Source: Lepeophtheirus salmonis (Eukaryota > Arthropoda > Copepoda > Siphonostomatoida > Caligidae). Taken from it: a stretch of DNA of 64,000 nt. The position numbers and the translations under genes are program-made. Positions 12,781 to 24,929 of the stretch are shown piece by piece; position 1 is the first letter of the stretch, and each line of letters starts with the position of its first letter. The notes under the pieces are model-generated. The model searched no databases. It had not been told where the DNA came from and saw nothing but the letters and a program-made list of their open reading frames with translations. The stretch is from assembly GCF_016086655.4 (NCBI RefSeq), contig NC_052136.2, forward strand, positions 51,948,492 through 52,012,491. Direction: 5' to 3'.

Positions 12781-13260
12781 GTTGTTGCCAGTGATCTGGT
12801 GTTTTGATTCATTTGGTGTGACCTCCTCTAACTTCAATACTTTTGTAATCCTTAGCCTGAATCGAACTGTATCCTTTATAACATGATCTACTGGGACCAT
12901 CCTATAGTTCTTGGTGATGCTAGCCTTTAGGGAGCTAACACTTCTGTAGGAGCGTATGTCAATCTGTTATTGAAGCATGAACCACCAATAGGTATCATAA
13001 AAATTTAAATCTGGAATACTGTTAGGCCAATTTTCAGCTTTCACAAGATACCATCTCAGATGGGAACGACTACATCAGTACCACATTGTTCAAGTAAATT
13101 ATTTCTTCCATCCAGGAAAAAACGTCCTTCAGTCTGATCAAAGACAATGTATTGCATTTTGACCAATAGTTTCTGCTGCACCATAAACTTTTTCTCATTC
13201 ACGTGTGCAATGAATTTTGAAACGCCCTTGTGCTTCAATTATTTAAAACATCTTATAAGC
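12781..13260 (-). pseudogene. Tc1/mariner transposase fragment (catalytic and C-terminal)
   Basis: Read on the minus strand, this has a piece with the third catalytic block in damaged form (NSIPDLNFYDTYWW, near 12990-13030). It is followed by the typical C-terminal helix region (SSLKASITKNYRMV, then RFRLRITKVL near 12835-12870). A preceding 60-residue open stretch (13056-13238) lies where the middle of the transposase would be but matches poorly. Stops and frameshifts are frequent. No ends were found, so family and boundaries are uncertain. Confidence 0.55.
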
Positions 13261-15520
13261 TTATGGACTTGGCCTTCTCAATAAACAAAGTATCATATGA
13301 AAGAAAGAATTTAGCCACTCACAGCAATGTAGTTTTTAGTGCGAAATTATAAAGTGAGACAATACATAGAATGTATGCGCAAAGCCCTCTATTATGCATT
13401 ATCTTCATCAATTCATCTACATTTCTAAAATATACTTTTACTTGATTTTCAAAAAGATTAAATATTTATGTTGACGTTTGTGAATTGCAACAAAGATTAG
13501 TGGATAATTTAAAAACATCATATTTTAAATTATTCCGGGACAGGAATAAGTCTTGAGATACTTTTCAACCGCATTTTTGATATCTTAAGTAGCTTAATTA
13601 AAAAATTCTAGTGACAAACTGAAATCATAGTTTCTTAGCTTTCATTTAATGTATAGAACATAAACCAAAAAAGCAAGATACTCACTATAATCCCTGAAAT
13701 CATGGCTGGCAGTGGAAGTCCAAAGAGGAAAGGAAGGTATTTGATAGGAAACTGCCCATGAAACTAATAGATTAATCAAAAAAAAAAAAAAGAAGAAGTT
13801 AAAGCGGTTGATAGTTGTCAAAGATGTTGAAAATGCTGGTGGAAAACTCCATTAAGAATATCTTTTCACGAACTTGTTGTTGGTTATTTACTGGATATTT
13901 TAATTTAAATAACTAAACTTATCAAAAAATGCAATTGAAAATGGTCTCAATACTTTTTCCTGTGAGGTAAAAAGTGTCATAAATTAAAATTATATAGAAG
14001 TCTAACACAAATTCAAACAATGGCCGTAATATTTAATTTAACTGTACCTCATTAAAATTATAATTTTGAAAAACTCTTATTGGTAAACTTCAATTGACTT
14101 ATTCTTCTCTTGTCATGCCTTATCAATATACTAGTTGTAGTACCCGGCAGTGCCTAGAGTAATTAGGGGTTGACAAACATACAAAATTTGCTATAAAAAT
14201 ATAAAAGACAACTACCCAATAATACTAACCTGTTACTTTCCGTTTTTACTGAGAACATTAAGCATGGAATTAGTACATACTTTGATGGTTTCTCCTCCAG
14301 AATGAAATATTCATGATAACTATTCGAGAAAAACAAAACAAAAACATAGTTCAGGTTACCAAAAAAAAAAAAAAAAAAAACTTCCACGCAAAAATGTGCC
14401 TTATTTTTGCAACTCTAAATACTATGTATTTTCCTATTTTTTCTTTTTAACCAGGGGAGTACTTTAGTTGCTTGAGTGTTCCATGGCTGAGCTTTAGGAA
14501 CAATGACTTGATGCTAAACCTAACTGAAAGTTACATTTTATTTTTATGTGAAGTGTATCCATTTTCTTTTCTTTTTTAACATGAGATTTTGATATATACG
14601 TGCATTGCTAAAATGAATCCTTAACTGATTTTTTATTCAACTTTATACATTCAAAATTTGTATCAAATACTAGTTGACCTAACTCCCAGGAAGATTTTAT
14701 TAAATTTTACATATCTTTTACACATTCTCGATTGCATTATTATTTATCACATAATGTATCTATGCAGTCCTAAGTTGCATTAAAAAATAACTTTATAGAG
14801 TTCATGCATTCAAACAAAGAATCATTACTTTCTTAGTATAAGTGGAAGGGTATTTATGAAAAAAAAAGTTATTCCTTTTTATCAAATTCTCTTTTATGAC
14901 TACTAAACCCTTTACGACTTTTAATAAATTAAAAGCTGGTCCATACAAATTAAAGTTACATACGAGAATCTCCAAATATTCCTTTTTTGTCTATAAAGTA
15001 AAATAAAAAAATTGCCCATTCAGCCAAAGATAAACACTGTAATTAAAATCCAATCCAATATGATGTAATAAAAGTAGAGTAACAAACATATATTTATGTA
15101 TAAAAAAGTCTTTAAAAACAATAAAAAATAGTTTTATCATGAAACTACTCAATCATAAAAAAATATAATTAAATATCATAATTTATATCATTTAGCTTAT
15201 CTGATAAATAAAGGAATAATTTTGTAATAATTATCGAATTATCCGTCGTACAATTTTATAAATTATCAAATTTATCGAAAGCATAATCAATTTTATTGTT
15301 TTTTATGACATTCAAAAAATGGTAAATTACCTTAAATAAATAATCATATATTAGAGATTTCTAGAAATACTATAGATAAAGATAATTAATCCTCAGATTC
15401 GGATCCGAATATAAGGTATAACGGATTTGAAGTGGTCTGATAAAAAGCTTATAAAAAAGTGGTTAAAATGACATTCAGTTGTAGCTTCTACACTTGAATA
15501 GTTTAACAGTACAGATAAGT
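13261..15520. other. AT-rich non-coding stretch
   Basis: No supportable gene. It contains a 20-base A run at 14361-14380. The part just below 15520 is where a 3' LTR of the neighbouring retrotransposon should start, but I found no matching copy on the other side. Confidence 0.5.
14361..14380. repeat. Poly(A) run of 20
   Basis: A simple homopolymer. No target duplication or retroposed body was recognised beside it. Confidence 0.6.
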
Positions 15521-15541
15521 TCTTTCCATTTCCTTTTTTTT

Positions 15542-16388
15542 TTAAATTGGTTTTGGAACCTTAGAAAGTTCTTGGCTTCTGTTTTGATGGAATTGAGGTA
15601 GCATAGGTATTATAGATCTAGTACTACGACCAAAGACGATTTTGGTTGACTGATCGATCTTATTTCCATTTATAGTTTTCTTTACTAAATATTTTAATTT
15701 CTTCACACAAGTTTCGGTCAATCCATTGGGTTATGTGAAGAAGAAAATCGCCATTCAACTCCCCAAAAGGATAAAAATTCTTGAAATTCCGTAGACGATA
15801 AGTTTGTTCCACCATCTGATTCTAAAACTTTGGGTAAAACATAGTCAATGAAGAATCTCTCCATTACTTTCTTTATCACTCTTGATGTGCATCCACTATG
15901 CTCAAAATAATGCAAAGCAGGGTATCCAAAAAGTCTATCTACATAAACCAAGAATTTCTTTCCACTTACAGAAAATTTATCCCCAGCTTCTGCTTGAAAT
16001 GGTTTCGTCATTTTCGGTCCTTTAACTTGGGTCTCCATTAATAAGCTATGTAATAACTTCTGGCATTCCTCTCACTTTCTCGCCATATCTTTGATGTCCA
16101 TATCATTTTCCGTCCAAAAAAAAGTATCTGTCTGGCACGCTGCTTAGTCTTCACTATGCCTTGATGAGATACATGCAGATTTTCCAATATTTCTTTCCCA
16201 GCTACTCTTGGTATAATATTTTTTTTATTATTGACGATGATCAAACCTTCATAAACCGAAAGACTATCTCTCAAATTCCAGTAGAGTCTTAATCCTTCAG
16301 GGAGATTTTTGATATTATTTCCCAACCCGTCTTTAATCAAATTTATCAATTTTAGATAATTAACATCTTCTTGTCCTTGGTCTCTCAA
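15542..16388 (-). pseudogene. Retrotransposon integrase region
   Basis: Two adjoining open stretches (16038-16388 and 15718-16038) and a third frame (15542-15717) cover it. The first has an H-x3-x-K arrangement (VSHQGIVKTKQRARQILFF) typical of the N-terminal zinc-binding part of gypsy integrases. The second holds the rve-type core with YVDRLFGYPALHYF (first catalytic Asp) and LESDGGTNLSSTEF (second Asp). The block that should carry the catalytic Glu follows a frameshift near 15720. The frame then runs in the expected style (LKYLVKKTINGNK) to a stop at 15542. Confidence 0.75.
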
Positions 16389-16393
16389 TTTTC

Positions 16394-16930
16394 TTAATCT
16401 TTGATCCTTGATCTCATTCGTCCGAATTTTTTTTTACCGTATACAGCACTTATTAAGATTCTTCTTGCAACCTCATTCGTATGCACATCCTCCAATATGT
16501 CGTCCTTCCTCAGATTACAATCTGGATTTCCTGACAAATTATCGACTGCTAACATTTTTCTTCCTGGTTTCCATGCAACGGTGAAGTTATAACCCATTTG
16601 CGTCTTCTTTATGATTTCTTTTTGTCTTGGATTCTCAATTTCGTCCAAAATTTTCTTGTTGAGGACCTTTACAATTACCTGATGATCTATTTCAATATGA
16701 AAATGGGGTAATCCTTGAAGATAAACACTTAATTTTTTTCTTGCCCAATATATAACCATCATCTCAAGTGCTGTCATTTCATGATTCTCTTATACTACAC
16801 TTAACCATCTAGAATTTGGTTCAATAAGATGAAATTTTCCTTCACTGTCTTCTTGTCTTAAGATATACCCAAGACCTTTTTTCTTAGAAGCATCAATCTC
16901 TAAAACAGTTTTTCTAATCGACATGAAGTG
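16394..16930 (-). pseudogene. Retrotransposon RNase H region
   Basis: The first block reads IDASKKKGLGYILRQEDS (near 16850-16905), the usual start of gypsy RNase H with its first catalytic Asp. A stop interrupts it near 16793. The next open stretch has TALEMMVIYWARKKLSVYL, with the conserved Glu, and then a conserved Asp in FHIEIDHQ. The part IENPRQKEIIK and VAWKPGRKMLAVDNLS match the C-terminal RNase H/connection segment of this group. It would remove the RNA strand during reverse transcription. It is broken by at least one stop. Confidence 0.7.
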
Positions 16931-16999
16931 ATTCTTTTGGGGTAGTTTAACCAAAGACTTCGAGACATCTTCAAGTGTGTCATCCTGTTCTTTAGTCCA

Positions 17000-17950
17000 T
17001 ATGTACTCATTCTTGTTGGATCATAAAGGTCTCAATATGACAGGTAAGTTGATTATTTCCTTTGAAAATCCGTTCATTTGATTGACCATTCCCATGAATG
17101 ATCTCAACTCAGTTCTGTTTTGAGAAGCTGTTTTTTTAAAAGGGCTTTTGTTTTTCTAGGATCGATATTAATTCCATGTTCTTCTACGATATAACCAATA
17201 TACTCAACCTTTGGAATAGCAAATTGAAATTTTTCTTTATTGAGTGATATTCCAAACTTCCTATTTGGATCTAGAAATTCTTTGACTCTTTTAACATGTT
17301 GTTCAAATGTCTCATCATATTTAAAAATATAATCAAACAACTTCTTTGTATTGAGCTATTCCCTATAAACTTGGTTCATCATAAGATTGAATACGTCACT
17401 TGTTGCATTTAATTGCATCGACCATCTTTTAAACTTGAATCTTCTCCACGGAGGTATAAACGTTGTTAGGCTTTGGCTCTCATGGTGTAAAGGGATCTGT
17501 CAATATCCTTTAATTGTATCGAACGTGGAAAAGTACTTATTTCCAGTTTGAATGTTTGAAATTATCTCCTTGGGATTAGTCATTAGATGTATAGGTCTTT
17601 TGACAAACTTATTCAATTTTGTTAGATCCACCGTTAGTCTAACCTTACCATTTTTGTTTCCCACAGCAACCATAGGGTGGCACCATTCCGTAGGTTTATT
17701 TTCCAGCTGCTCAATTATTCCTTTTATAACAATTCTTCCAATTCCTGCATTGTAGCTTCTCAATAAGCAAAAGGAATCGCCCTTGCTGTGTATATTTTCC
17801 ATGGTTCTGCTTCTTCCATTAAAGATACTTTTATCGGTGCGCATTTCATCTTTCTTAATGGTTGATTTCCCTCACTTAATACATCATGATAGTCCTCCAC
17901 ATGCTTGTCTCTCATGGCTTTAATTTCTTTATCGGAAATACATTTCCTTT
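17000..17950 (-). pseudogene. Retrotransposon reverse transcriptase region
   Basis: The open stretch 17500-17844 carries EWCHPMVAVGNKNGKVRLTV followed by DLTKLNKFVKRP and FSTFDTIKGY. These are the first fingers and palm blocks of a gypsy RT, with the first catalytic Asp kept in FDTIKGY. The stretch 17104-17340 continues after a damaged part. Where the YxDD catalytic box should be, it reads LFDYIFKYDETF, so one Asp of the pair is a Tyr. It then continues FGISLNKEKFQFA and VEYIGYIVEEHGI, the typical downstream segments. A change in the catalytic box plus frameshifts make the enzyme dead. Confidence 0.8.
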
Positions 17951-18149
17951 CCTTGATTCTACGAACACTAAGTTCTTTGGCTCTTTTCTATCTACCTCGC
18001 TTAATTTGACTTGGATAATCTTCTGGTAAAATTTTAATTTTTTACACAATACACACGACATTAAAAATTTAACATTTTCCTTTTAAATTATATTCTCTTC
18101 TTTAATCTCCTCATCTCCAAAACATACATTTAAAATTATGGTTTTAGTT

Positions 18150-18560
18150 GATTAAAAGTAGCTCCAGTAGCTCCATTCAAACGAGAATCAGAAGGTCTAT
18201 TTTAATCTTGATTTTGGTATTCCAATTTCTTTAAAAAAAAATTATCATCAGTAATAGATACCCCACTACCGGAGTCCGGAAATTGCATAACTATAAGTAC
18301 ATAAATATGTTCCATCTAGAAAGTTCAATTGAACTTGTATTGCAGGTGAGGGATTAAATGTGGTCAAGTTTCTTACCGTAACTCTTCTGTTTCTTACAAT
18401 TCCATTTTTACAGGCCTTTGAATCTTTAAAATGACCAATTCTTTTACAATTTCTACATTCCTATTTCCAACCGGGACATTTATTTATTGTTTGATCTCTT
18501 GAGTAGAATATACAATCCATTATTTTTCTTTTAGGAGGATGTTTCCTAAAACTATTTTTG
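18150..18560 (-). pseudogene. Retrotransposon nucleocapsid-like and protease region
   Basis: A CCHC-like segment reads CRNCKRIGHFKDSKAC near 18415-18465, but the spacing after His is six residues instead of the usual four. A second Cys pair lies upstream. Downstream on the minus strand the motif FPDSGSGVSITDD (about 18245-18285) fits the active-site D-(S/T)-G of a retroviral-type aspartic protease. Frameshifts separate the parts. The order, between gag and RT, supports the calls. Confidence 0.6.
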
Positions 18561-18798
18561 TTTCGACTAAGGCTTTGATCCCTGAATTTTCCCCTTGTGA
18601 TCTCTTTTAGCTTTTACAAAATTTAACTTTTCGTCATCCCTCTTCGATATTTCCTCAGCTCGACTTTTATCAATAAATTTTTGAAGTGTACATTCCTTTT
18701 CTTCTGTTTCCTCATCCTGAAGTACCTCAATTAATTTAAATTTGAAATTTTCTTCGAAACAGTCTTTATTACTTTATCAATTTAGCACGATTTGCAGT

Positions 18799-19416
18799 TC
18801 AAGTTACCTCTACATAAAAGTCCTCGAAAAATTGACCTTCTCTTTGATATAAGGAATGAAATTTAACTTTATCAAGAATTATGCTATATTGAGGGCGAAA
18901 ATATTTCCTCACTTCTTCTAAAATTTCAGGAACGGATAACTCTGTAATATATTTAATCCCAATGGAGACTCTTAATTTCTCCCTCATTTCTATATCCATG
19001 AAAGATCTTAAATTTGCTAGCTGTTTTGTGTGAGAGTAGCTATCAATTCCTGCTAGTTGCCTGTAGTTTTCAAAACTGAGTTTCCATTCAATAAACTCAT
19101 TCAAATCCATGCTTCCTCTCAATAGTTCCGGTTCCTTATATGCAATACGCTCCATTCTCGAAGGCAGATTCTGATCCTCCTTGCCAGGTAGCTCCTCCAT
19201 TTTTCCCGTAAGTTCCTTCATCATTTCTTCATCCATACGATCTCTCTCTTCCATGAACATCAAGACATCCTCTTGTTGCTACTTTGTTTCAGACTTGAAC
19301 TCTATTAATTCTAAAATATCCTCTAAAACATGTAATCTTCCAGTCGTCCTTTGATGAGAAATTTCTACTATTTCAATTGTTTGATCGCTTCAATTCATTA
19401 ATGCTCCGTGTGACAT
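18799..19416 (-). pseudogene. Retrotransposon gag-like region
   Basis: A reading frame from an ATG at 19416 (MSHGALMN) runs with two stops into the open stretch 18799-19263. It has an acidic, Met- and Glu-rich coiled-coil-like start (about 30 residues), then a helix-rich part with FIEWKLSFENYRQLAGI, AQL-like spacing, and VRKYFRPQYSIILDKVKFHS, as in the capsid part of gypsy gag proteins. It ends at a frameshift before the Cys-rich region. It would form the particle. It is non-functional because of the stops. Confidence 0.65.
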
Positions 19417-19684
19417 GACCTTTGTATGTATTAACTTTTGATTTTATAAAGTCAAACCTCTTTCTTTTAAGTTCTTCTCCCAAGGCTTAAAATGCATTTA
19501 ATTCGCACTTAACCAATCAACACTCAGCACACTAATAATGGGAAAGGAAACTAAGAAAACATAAGGCTACCGAAAAAAAAAAAGGATTTGTTTATTATTT
19601 TGGGATACTATTGCAATAACCAATCAATTTTATTTCTTTATTATTCTATTTCGGCTTTTCTACATCGAAAATAATATAATAATA
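19417..19684. other. Flank of the retrotransposon, no LTR recognised
   Basis: This is where a 5' LTR and primer-binding site should lie for the minus-strand element. I see no TG...CA copy that matches the DNA below 15520, and no clear tRNA-complementary TGG stretch. Confidence 0.4.
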
Positions 19685-19890
19685 CGAGGCTGGTCTTAAA
19701 AGTTTCCAGCTCATGTAAATAAAAGCAAGTGAATTATATTTAGCATCTCTGGACAGTTTCTCACCAAAGTTTCAGCTATTTTGAATTCACTGGTGTTATG
19801 TAAAAGTCGTTTGAATAAGTTGATGTAATTTTTTTTGTGAAGATAGACAAAGTCAAGTATGGAGCTTTGATAAAATATTACTTTTGTAAT
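19685..19890 (+). mobile_element. Mariner 5' end and start of its transposase
   Basis: ACGAGGCTGGTCTTAAAAG from 19685 resembles the GTCTGAAAAGTTT-type end at 9380 and known mariner ends (ACGAGGxTGGTCTGAAAAG, from memory). About 150 bases downstream, plus-strand codons read KIDKVKYGALIKYYF. This fits the 'EYRAVIKFLFLKG' start of mariner transposases. The copy ends abruptly near 19890, so only the first end is present. Confidence 0.5.
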
Positions 19891-19925
19891 ACCGGGTCGT
19901 CGTAAAAAAACATTATGTCATCTAC
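19890..19925 (+). mobile_element. Possible Tc1-type terminal repeat
   Basis: TACCGGGTCGTCGTAAAAAA at 19890 resembles the left end of the element at 9421 (TACCGGGCCGTCAAAAAG) and includes the TA. It directly truncates the mariner fragment. I found no second end, so this is a solo end or a chance match. Confidence 0.35.
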
Positions 19926-22850
19926 CCATTGCTAATTAGTAGGAATCGGAATTTTGTTCATTCATTAATAGATCATCGTGGTGTTAACATCTACATAAAT
20001 TTGATATTTTCTTATGCATGAATTTGATTTGTATGATAATAAATGCAGTAATTTGGTCATTGCCATGAATATTAAGGCTTTTGATACAGTGTATATATAT
20101 TTTTAATTCTTATATGCAAATGATATTACAAATATTGGACAAAGTTTTATTTGCGATGAAGAACCCCTTTATAACCAATTTAATTTAAATTGTCAAAAAG
20201 GAAACTTTTTCCCTTTAAACTTCGTTTTTCCTTAATGGTACCTACGAAAATAAGCTAGAGAACTGTTTTTTATATCTTTACTTCTATGATTAAGTATTCA
20301 AGATATTAGTTTATTTCTTCTTCAATCCTTATCGTCATCAACTTGAAATCTAAAAAAAAAATCTCTTTTAAGTTTATTCTCCTTAATCCTTCGTATAAAT
20401 AAATAAATTTGTATACATACATTATACCCTTTTTTTTCTATTAATGGGTTTATAAATATAAAATATATTAACTGAATAAACTTACTTTTTACTCAAAACT
20501 ATCTACTAGAAACTACTTGAGCCTTATGTATACAAAATATATTTCAAGATATTATCACAAAATATATAAATTGTATTAAAAAAGAATTCCATTATCTTTA
20601 ATGGACTTACAAAAAAAAATTAATTTTTGTATACTGAGCAATCAAAACAGTGCTTAAGGCCTAGACAGTTGAAAATTTCGTGCATCTTTAATATCAAAAT
20701 TTCCGAAATAGAATCAAAAAAACTAAAATTGCACGTGATTCCCTTTTATCAGGACAATAATTTTTATTACCAAATCTTATCTTTGTAACGCCATCCAAAG
20801 TAAATCTATTGTACTTATACAACGCAAGATACACATTAATAGAGCCCTGTTGGAAAAGTAATTGATTTCTTCTAAGCACAAAAAATACCTTGCTGGATAA
20901 TTACTTCTTTTATTCCATAATGAAATTTAAATGTAAATTGTAGTACGTAAATTAATTGATCCCTACAGAAATATAAGTTTTAATGTAATAATACTTCAGT
21001 GTTATGCCGATTTGAGCCGATATAATTTAATCAAGTTGAGTTTTGTTGGAAACTCTGCAAGGTAATTATATTTCTTTTTACTATAAAATTTTCTTGAGAA
21101 TGCACAAAATAGTTTTTTTATGTAATAATCAAATGAATTAAGAAAATGTTCATCTTTGAATTTAAATTTTATAACAATTAGATTTCATGCACAAAATCCA
21201 AAAATCATTCTTCATATATTGTTATAAGATAATTTAAAAAAATATGTATATATATCATTAAACTGAACTTAAGTGTATACATTAAGTTGATTTGACCTAC
21301 AAGGTTAATTGATTTTTGTCCAATAAAGTTTAAAGAAAGATACTTTGGATATAAAAACGTAAGTAAAATTGACCAAATTTCCGGAAAAAGTAACCTAACT
21401 TTGAAATCCCATCCTGGAAGCTTTGATAAAAAAGCCAACGCGATTTTGGGCACAGTTATACCCTTATTTATGTAAAACAAGTTGCCAAAGTTTAATTTTC
21501 ATAAGAGCTGGGAATTTTTTTTTTATTGTTGATCAAGTTCATATTTAAAAAAAATCAAAAATGAGATGATAAAAATTTAAATATTCTAATTTTGACTTCA
21601 CTTTTTGGAATCCTCACACTTCAAAATAGTTAAGTATCTAGATTCAAGAGGTTTTAGCTCTTTTGGATCAAGAAATATGCAAGAAAAAGTAACGTTCGGT
21701 AAAAAGACATTAAAGTGACGTTGAAAATTTTGGTCTGAAACGAGTATCTAAATCTCAGAAACGACTCAAATTTGGCACACTTAATTTACTCATGAATTTG
21801 AGATCGTGTGCCACAAATCATCCAAATTTGAGAGGATCGGGTGACATGTGCTCTTTGATTTGACGTGGAATGACCCATTATTGAAGTTTTAGAAATGTAA
21901 ATAGAAATTGGACATAACTGAATAAGAATTTTTAAAGATTTAATAAAATATTTTATTAACAAATATGTTTCCAAATAAAATATTTCTTTTTACATCGAAA
22001 TGCTACAGATACTGGCGATAGATTTACTTCATTAACAGGCTCCTATCGAGGTGCTAGGCGTACTTTGAAATTTTTTTTAGAAATACATTATTCACATTTG
22101 AGTGATATGTACCGAGTGGTCCATTAAAAGCTAAGCACTTTGAATTTTAAAATTCAACAATATATAATTTATATTTTAACAATATAATTACAACAAAATT
22201 AATAAAAAAAAATAGATTGTGTCTAAGTACAAAAATAGACTTTTTGAATTTTGATATGTTTTGCATTTTCCCCATGTTTTAAGATGTAAGAAACTCTAAA
22301 ATATTTTTTAACTGATATAAGTATGTCTTATACTTATGCCTAGTATAATCTACGGCTTAAATGAAATAATCTCTCTGCTTGGGATTTTTAGTTATTATGT
22401 TGGCATAGTTATCATTTTATTCCTCTCTCTGCAATACCCAAATATTAGATATATAATTTTTTGCTTTCATGTAGACTTTATTTCCTGAACCTTATCTATC
22501 AGGCTTTTGAATCCAATCGATCTTATATTCAGTATGGCTAAAAAAAGGTGCAATTTTAAACCAATAAGATTATCCTATTTAGTTTTTCAGTTATAGTCTA
22601 AAATATAAGTTTGCTTCTTCTAAAGTTGTCAGCTTTTTGTTCGAATATAATTGCAGTGCTATATTTGTCTTTTGATCATCATCAAAAAAAAAAAAATGAT
22701 GAATAGAGCACACAGAACCGATTTCTGTGTCAAATACAACATTTGACATGGAAATTGTCAAATATTCTGAATAATAACATCTTTAGGAGCATTCCGCAGC
22801 AAATTGGTGTATTAAACAAAGTTAGAAATTTGTTCATCTTTTCTAGCTTT
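19926..22850. other. AT-rich non-coding stretch
   Basis: No gene or element recognised. The open frames of 60-90 codons here are rich in Ile, Leu, Phe and Lys, with no motif. Confidence 0.5.
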
Positions 22851-22851
22851 T

Positions 22852-23700
22852 TCATAGTACATTTATCATATTTCCTTTCGTCAATGAAAAAACATTGCTT
22901 GGGAGTATATATTTATGGTCATGCTTGATGAATTGCTCCTGGTTTCTTCCAGGGAGTACACAGAAGAGAAGTGAAATTATAGAAAATTCTGCCATATATT
23001 GATAATCCGCTTTTAGACATGTGTCTGATTCCAAAAATTTGTCACTCTTATTTGTCCAATTTGTCCTTTTTCCTTTTAGGTATAATTTTTTAATCGTGAG
23101 CCTTTTTGAAGGCTCTTTATACAAGTTACTCCATTTGTACTTGTAGAGTTTAAACATGGGATTTTTTGGAGACTTTCCCCGAACTGAGCCTACAAATACC
23201 TTCAGTAAATGTTGTTTTCATGCTAGATAAAAAAAACTTAATGTCTTACTGGTTTTATATAAGCTTAGGTGCTTCCTTGTGAATTCGACCATGACTGGAG
23301 TCAAAAACTAGGGCAGTAATCCTATAAGTAATTTTTTATGTCTTTAATACATCTATTGGTACATGGGCTGGACATTCTCTTGTCGAGCTGCAAATCACTA
23401 ACACTCTCAACAGTTTCCTTCAGGTTCCATGAAAATCTTTCAAAATTTTCATATGCTGTGTAGTGTAACATATGAAGGAGTATCTCCAATTAATAGTGAC
23501 ACGTATTTTTGATTAGTTTATTTCTTGAGATCATCCTGTTTCGACAAGTAGTTGATGTAGATACAATAAAAATATCTAAGTCAGCTTGGCCGGATTTTAC
23601 ACGTAGCAAAAACAATGGCTATGATGTGTTGTCTGATAGTCCTAAATGATCAGCCGAATTGCATATTATTTTACATTTCATAATTTGTTGGTCTAGGTCA
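22852..23700 (-). other. Coding-like minus-strand stretch, unassigned
   Basis: Base composition is less AT-rich than around it, and minus-strand frames run on with few stops. They include a 101-residue stretch (22852-23157) with a Trp-rich basic start and later Cys residues, and further stretches up to about 23640 in other frames. I do not recognise the protein. It may be an old transposon gene. It may equally be chance. Confidence 0.25.
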
Positions 23701-23712
23701 TTCGCATTGTAA

Positions 23713-23890
23713 ATCAATGACAACTCGTCAACTCTATATAAGCCGATAACGCTTCGCTATCAATGACAACTAGTATCCTTTGCAGAAACCAACAACATGT
23801 TGTCATCAATGACAACTTGTCTACTCCACGTAAGCCGGCATCACGTCGTCACCAATGACAACTTGTCAACTCTACGTAAGCCGACAACAA
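23713..23890. repeat. 46-bp tandem repeat, nearly four units
   Basis: Units start at 23713, 23759, 23805 and 23851, an exact 46-base period, with the last unit partial (40 bases). Each begins A(T/C)CAATGACAACT and most carry a GTAAGCCG-like word near the middle. Units differ by roughly 10-40 percent. There are no spacers between units, so this is a minisatellite, not a CRISPR array. Confidence 0.85.
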
Positions 23891-24929
23891 TTTAAATTAA
23901 AAAAAACATATTTTTTTTTTTTTTCAATGTGTCGATATTTTAGCTTTGAACAAGTTTACATTAATTGTGTTTATACCAGTAAAGTACCAACAAATACAGC
24001 AATAATTTTTAATTGGATATATATCAAAATTTCTTCGTTAACTTTTTTTTCCTTCAAAAATATTACAAAAAAAAAAAAAATTGAATAATTGGATACTTAC
24101 ATAAAATTTCTTACTTATGTGTAGGAGATTTTTTCCACGTACAAATATGTATATTATTGATTCAGTCAATATTACCAATTACTTACTAATAATTGGTATT
24201 TTAATATATGCATAAAATGCGAAAAAAATTAATTTTAATAGAACAAAACTAGGTTCAACAATACCTTAGGGAACTCGAGCATTTTGGTAAATATTACTTT
24301 TAAACTCTAGAAACTTTTCTTTTTAAAAGTTTTGTGACTCCAAATGCTGCTTGTTTATAGAAGATAAATGTTTATGTCTGTCATTTAAATGACAGATATA
24401 TTTTCAAAAGTTTTGAAATTTAATTCTTGTAAGTGTACTTGTTTCAATTATTCTAAGAATAAGCCAATTGGTGTAAATGAAAACCAAAATAAAACAACAA
24501 CAAAAAGATATTAAATTAATAACTTGAGTGTTTTTTTTTTCAAATTCATACTTTAATTTAACTATTTCATCTAGCAGTAGTCAATTCAATACATGATGAA
24601 ATTCAATTTTTGTATATTCAAGCTCTTCAACTCTATTTAACTCATTTATTACAATCGCAAAAATGAAAATGCTTGAAAGGGTTGAGGCTGTGTACCAAGA
24701 ATATGTTAATTTGATAAAATAAAAACCAAAATGCGAATTAGATATTCATAATTCAAAGAAATTGAAAAAAACCTGCCTTCCAATTTTTCCACAAAAATAT
24801 TGAAAAAATCATAGAAAATAGCAAAAAAAAAAATTAGAAAAATTCTCAAATAATAAAGATAACATATTTTTAAAAAGTATGAAGACTATTAGGATAGCAT
24901 TGTATTGTGAAGAAGATATAACTGTTTGA
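23891..24929. other. AT-rich non-coding stretch
   Basis: No gene. It contains A/T homopolymers and a perfect 20-base palindrome at 24377-24396 (TCTGTCATTTAAATGACAGA). Confidence 0.5.

Larger units (their letters stand above)
15521..19416 (-). mobile_element. Degenerate Ty3/gypsy-type retrotransposon internal region
   Basis: On the minus strand the order is gag, CCHC-type region, aspartic protease, reverse transcriptase, RNase H, integrase. Integrase after RNase H is the Ty3/gypsy arrangement. The internal region is about 3.9 kb. A purine-only stretch on the minus strand (complement of 15521-15541) directly follows the end of the integrase frame and fits a polypurine tract. I searched by eye for direct LTR copies beyond 15520 and beyond 19416 and found none, so either the LTRs are lost or too decayed, or the copy is truncated. 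Stops and frameshifts occur in every domain, so it is inactive. No envelope-like gene is present. Confidence 0.8.

Noticed and set aside
15250..15520. Candidate 3' LTR downstream of the gypsy integrase
   Set aside because: No matching copy was seen beyond 19416 and no clear terminal TG...CA pair, so I did not annotate an LTR.
23713..23890. CRISPR-like array
   Set aside because: The repeats are directly adjacent with no unique spacers, and the DNA is of eukaryotic character.
24377..24396. Perfect 20-base palindrome TCTGTCATTTAAATGACAGA
   Set aside because: It may be a protein-binding site, but a single AT-rich palindrome in 64 kb is not strong evidence, and no gene context supports a regulatory role.
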